Assembly (NCBI GenBank): GCA_964533785.1
Contig: CAZHNG010000109.1
Coordinates: 1 to 18,345, forward strand
From: JANQRV01 sp964533785
Lineage (GTDB): Bacteria; Bacteroidota; Bacteroidia; Chitinophagales; Saprospiraceae
DNA: 18,345 nt
Direction of reading: 5' to 3'
The position numbers and the translations under genes are program-made. Each line of letters opens with the position of its first letter. Position 1 is the stretch's first letter. Shown piece by piece: positions 15,527 through 18,345 of the stretch. Under the pieces are notes generated by a model, which was given only the letters and a program-made list of their open reading frames with translations, was not told where the DNA came from and made no database searches.

Positions 15527-16228
15527 ATGCCCGTTTTCCAATTAGATCCCAATAGTGTTGCTTTTCCACATCCTAGTTTTGCAAGAGAGGATGGTATTCT
15601 AGCGGTAGGTGGAGACCTTTCACCGGAGCGGTTACTGTTAGCTTACCAACACGGTATTTTTCCCTGGTATTCAGAAGGAGACCCCATCCTTTGGTGGTCG
15701 CCAGATCCCCGGTTCGTCTTATTTCCTGATGAACTAAAGGTCTCCAGAAGTATGCGTCCCTACTTCAATCAACAGAAATTTACCGTCAGCTACGACCAGC
15801 AATTCGCTACCGTAATGAAAAACTGCGCTTTAGCAGATAGAAGAGGGCAGTTCGGCACCTGGATTACCCAGGAAATGGTCAAGGCTTATTGCAATTTACA
15901 CGATCTAGGCTATGCCCATTCCGTCGAAGTTTGGGAAGATCAACAACTAATTGGCGGGTTATACGGTATAAGCATTGGCAAAATATTTTTTGGTGAATCG
16001 ATGTTTACTAAAGTGAGCAATGCGTCAAAGTTTGGATTCATCAGTCTGGTCAGAGCACTGCAACAATACGAGTTTGACTTGATCGATTGCCAACAGGAAA
16101 CCAAACATTTAGAAAGTCTTGGTGCCCGGTCAATAACGAGAAAAAAATTTTTGCGTATTTTAGAAGAAAACACCGCCAAGCCCACCTTAAAAGGAAATTG
16201 GAACGATTTACTTAATACTGAAATATGA
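15527..16228 (+). CDS. aat: Leucyl/phenylalanyl-tRNA--protein transferase
   Basis: Transfers Leu or Phe from tRNA to the N-terminus of proteins starting with Lys or Arg, making N-degrons read by ClpS. The protein is 233 residues, normal for Aat. Signatures are FPHPSFAREDGILAVGGDLS (12-31), AYQHGIFPWYSEGDPILWWS, RRGQFGTWITQEM, GGLYGISIGKIFFGESMFT (about 143-161) and the FDLIDCQQETKHLESLGAR block. The start is the ATG at 15527. Its stop TGA at 16226-16228 overlaps the ATG of the M23 peptidase gene by 4 bases. ClpS is encoded upstream on the same strand, and the intervening region is damaged. Confidence 0.95.
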   Translation: MPVFQLDPNSVAFPHPSFAREDGILAVGGDLSPERLLLAYQHGIFPWYSEGDPILWWSPDPRFVLFPDELKVSRSMRPYFNQQKFTVSYDQQFATVMKNCALADRRGQFGTWITQEMVKAYCNLHDLGYAHSVEVWEDQQLIGGLYGISIGKIFFGESMFTKVSNASKFGFISLVRALQQYEFDLIDCQQETKHLESLGARSITRKKFLRILEENTAKPTLKGNWNDLLNTEI

Positions 16229-17934
16229 TTGCTTCTAGGTATTTACTACTGTTTTTTTTCGCCTTTTCTGCCTTTTCTTTATCCGCCCAAGCCTACAAGG
16301 ACGAGTCCTTTGGTGCTCCCGTCAACGGCAATATGAAGATCGTCGGTACTTTCGGAGAACTGCGCCCTAACCATTTCCACGCTGGAGCGGATATCAAAGG
16401 GCCGATCGGACAACCGGTCTTTTCCGTGGCGGATGGCTACGTCTCCCGGATAAAGGTCGAAAGTGCCGGCTACGGAAAAGCCTTGTACATCACCCACCCA
16501 AACGGTTATACCAGCGTATATGCACACCTGGATAAATTCGTGCCGGAGATTGAAGCCTTCGTCAAAAAGCGACAAGAACAGGAAAAAAAATTCGAGCTGA
16601 ATATCTACCCCGGGAAGGGGCAATTTTCTTTCCAAAAGGGAGATCAGGTAGGAAAACTCGGTATGAAAGGCTATGCTTTTGGCCCGCATCTGCACTTTGA
16701 GATCAGGGAAACAGCGTCCGAAAAACCAGTCAACCCTTTTCTATTTGGGCTTGACTACACAGACAATGTAGAGCCTCGATTACATTTACTCAAAGTGTAC
16801 GCTTTAAACCCTAAACACCAAACGCTTTTTACTCAATCCTTTAATCTGATCAATAGAGGTGACACTTATAAGGTCGGCGGAGACACGATCAGCGTTGGTG
16901 CCTGGCGGGTAGGACTAGGGATTAAGGCCTATGACCACATGACCGGCGTACCGAATTGGAATGGTTTCTACAGCCTTGAAATGTACGTGGATGAGGCTTT
17001 GAAATACAGTTTTAATTTTGACAAATATGCCTTCAATGAGACCCGGTACATTAACGCGCACCTGGATTACGAAGAGCAAACCACCCAAAAAAGCTACATC
17101 AACCGTTGTTACCGCTTACCTGGCAACCGGTTGTCCATTTATAATAAAAAGGAAGAGGACGGCGTCATAGCCCTGAGCAAGACCCAAGCTAAGAAAGTGC
17201 GTATCGTAGTGAAGGATATCCACGGCAATCAATCGCAGTCTGAATTCTGGCTTAAACGCAAAGAAGTGCAGCCTCCTAATTTTCCAGGTACTTATAACTA
17301 CTTCTTGCCGCATACCGAGCGCAATGTCGTCAAAACAGCTACCTCGGAAATGTATTTTCCGCAAGGATGTTTTTACGAAGATGTTTACATGCGCTATAAC
17401 ATCACTGATAATGCGGCCGGCAATTGCTTCTCCGCTATGCACCACGTCCACGAGCCCACCGTTCCGGTACATAAGTACTACGACCTGGCCATCATGCCGG
17501 AAGCACTCCCTAAAAATTCGCTCGACAAGGCTTTCATCGCCTATTGCGATGAGAAAAACGAATATTCCAGCTACGGCGGCACCTGGAAAAACGGTAAGTT
17601 AAACGCTCAAGTCCGCAGTTTCGGTGATTTTTGCATTATGGTCGACGAGGTACCGCCAACCATCCGCCCCATTGCTTTTAAAAACGACATGCGCGGCTAC
17701 AACAAAATGACCTTTAAGATCACCGATAACATTGAAGTGACGGGCCGCGCCCGGGACTTACGCTACGAAGCGGCCATCGATGGCCGCTGGATCTTAATGG
17801 AATACGACCTGAAAAACGATATGCTCATCCATCGCTTTGATGAAAAAACGGGGCCGGGAGAACACGAGCTGGTATTGAAAGTTTGGGATGATAGAGATAA
17901 TGAAACAGTTTTCCAGAGGAGGTTTTTGCGGTGA
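16225..17934 (+). CDS. Secreted M23 (LytM-type) metallopeptidase with C-terminal extension
   Basis: A 569-residue exported protein. Residues 1-23 (MIASRYLLLFFFAFSAFSLS plus AQA) form a signal peptide with an AQA cleavage site. The M23 domain covers about residues 35-175, with both zinc motifs intact: H52-x3-D56 (HFHAGAD) and H155-x-H157 (GPHLHFEIR), plus H101 in YAHLD. Such enzymes cut peptidoglycan cross-bridges or act as wall-hydrolase activators. Because all ligands are present, activity is likely. Residues about 190-569 form a beta-rich extension of unknown function, seen in Bacteroidota M23 proteins; it ends DNETVFQRRFLR. The ATG overlaps the aat stop by 4 bases (ATGA), so translational coupling is likely. 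An inverted-repeat element begins 8 bases after its stop. Confidence 0.92.
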   Translation: MIASRYLLLFFFAFSAFSLSAQAYKDESFGAPVNGNMKIVGTFGELRPNHFHAGADIKGPIGQPVFSVADGYVSRIKVESAGYGKALYITHPNGYTSVYAHLDKFVPEIEAFVKKRQEQEKKFELNIYPGKGQFSFQKGDQVGKLGMKGYAFGPHLHFEIRETASEKPVNPFLFGLDYTDNVEPRLHLLKVYALNPKHQTLFTQSFNLINRGDTYKVGGDTISVGAWRVGLGIKAYDHMTGVPNWNGFYSLEMYVDEALKYSFNFDKYAFNETRYINAHLDYEEQTTQKSYINRCYRLPGNRLSIYNKKEEDGVIALSKTQAKKVRIVVKDIHGNQSQSEFWLKRKEVQPPNFPGTYNYFLPHTERNVVKTATSEMYFPQGCFYEDVYMRYNITDNAAGNCFSAMHHVHEPTVPVHKYYDLAIMPEALPKNSLDKAFIAYCDEKNEYSSYGGTWKNGKLNAQVRSFGDFCIMVDEVPPTIRPIAFKNDMRGYNKMTFKITDNIEVTGRARDLRYEAAIDGRWILMEYDLKNDMLIHRFDEKTGPGEHELVLKVWDDRDNETVFQRRFLR

Positions 17935-17942
17935 GTTTTGAT

Positions 17943-18086
17943 GGGTACAGCCCAATTTTGATGTATAATGACTGGAATGTAGTCCAGTCGAACTAAAATA
18001 GAATCACGCACTTCTTTAAGTATCCTCCTTTATTACAGATGCTTGTACTACATCCGATCGTTGTACATCAAAATCGGGCAGCACCC
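17943..18086. repeat. 144-bp imperfect inverted-repeat element (MITE-like or paired IS ends)
   Basis: The left end reads GGGTACAGCCCAATTTTGAT and so on. The reverse complement of the right end reads GGGTGCTGCCCGATTTTGAT and so on. Over the outer 33 bases 26 match, and after a 1-base gap ATGTAGT matches again, giving arms of about 43 bases around a core of about 57 bases. Six of the seven differences are transitions. There is no ORF inside and no clear target duplication. It starts 8 bases after the M23 peptidase stop, so its RNA could fold into a long 3' hairpin. Confidence 0.65.
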
Positions 18087-18290
18087 TGTTATACAATAAC
18101 ATAAGCATGATACCGTTTTAAATTTATATATAGCGTTAAGATTTACGCCATTCCAGATTCAGAATATTTTTAAGTCATAAAAAATTGTTGCAAACCGCTC
18201 ACTAAATTCAATGTGACTTTAACTTAATTGGTTATTTTTAAATACGTCGCTAAGTATTATAAAAGTAATCTTATGCCTTCAAATCATACC
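18087..18290. other. AT-rich non-coding stretch
   Basis: About 200 bases, AT-rich, with no supported ORF on either strand and no RNA gene visible. A small dyad GCGT...ACGC occurs near 18133-18148. Nothing else stands out. Confidence 0.5.
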
Positions 18291-18345
18291 GGCTTTGTTG
18301 CATGAATCGGATCTAAAAAAGAAAATGGGCTGAAAGTTGTAGATT
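18291..18345 (+). mobile_element. Probable terminal end of an IS5/IS903-type insertion sequence, cut by the window edge
   Basis: The sequence GGCTTTGTTGCATGAATCGG closely resembles the outer inverted repeat of IS903-group IS5-family elements (remembered form GGCTTTGTTGAATAAATC). It is oriented so that the element would extend rightwards out of the window. No transposase start is reached in the 55 bases available. The match is from memory and rests on one end only. Confidence 0.5.

Noticed and set aside
15332..15541. Minus-strand 69-codon open frame running through the N gap
   Set aside because: Its continuity depends on exactly ten Ns of unknown true length, and it overlaps the aat start and a better plus-strand fragment.
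1..18345. CRISPR array, tRNA, rRNA, prophage or defence system
   Set aside because: No regularly spaced repeats, no tRNA-like TPsiC/anticodon arms noticed, and every clear coding region is a housekeeping, envelope or transporter gene.

Overview
The window looks like chromosomal DNA from a free-living Bacteroidota bacterium, most likely a Saprospiria/Lewinella-type lineage. The clues are the protein families: a TPR-PD40 envelope protein with a SPOR-like tail, a Bacteroidota-type ClpS and a class I BirA without a DNA-binding domain. The gene order birA <-> rsfS -> ftsH, the scarcity of Shine-Dalgarno sequences and several promoter boxes of the Bacteroidota form TAnnTTTG agree. The taxonomic call is inference; no rRNA or tRNA gene is visible.

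Layout. Bases 1-1396 hold the 3' three quarters of uvrC (nucleotide excision repair), convergent with an EI24/CysZ-family membrane protein. A 425-base divergent gap with a GC-rich insert (2361-2428) leads to a [2Fe-2S] ferredoxin and an RluA-type pseudouridine synthase. The pseudouridine synthase overlaps, tail to tail, a Nudix-GrpB fusion protein. From 4666 to 10447 everything is on the minus strand. In transcription order this is birA, cinA (4-base overlap), a large hairpin or MITE-like element, a 2-oxoacid dehydrogenase E2 gene, and a secreted TPR/PD40/SPOR envelope protein. Divergent from birA run rsfS and ftsH, followed by a convergent EamA transporter. Divergent from that transporter are a peroxiredoxin and clpS (1-base overlap).

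The right part, 14913-15526, is a damaged stretch with a 10-N assembly gap and two coding-like fragments. It is followed by aat, which overlaps a secreted M23 peptidase gene by 4 bases. The last 410 bases contain no gene. They hold a 144-bp imperfect inverted-repeat element and, at the window edge, what looks like the terminal inverted repeat of an IS5/IS903-type insertion sequence.

How the genes work together. Most are housekeeping genes: DNA repair, biotinylation, NAD/nucleotide salvage, ribosome silencing, rRNA/tRNA modification and central metabolism. A clear functional pair is ClpS and Aat, the reader and writer of bacterial N-degrons, here about 0.6 kb apart. With FtsH and the peroxiredoxin they give the right half a protein-quality and stress flavour. 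I found no CRISPR array, defence island, prophage or biosynthetic cluster. The unusual material is in the intergenic repeats, the Nudix-GrpB fusion, the two facing TTG-start genes and the disrupted region between clpS and aat.
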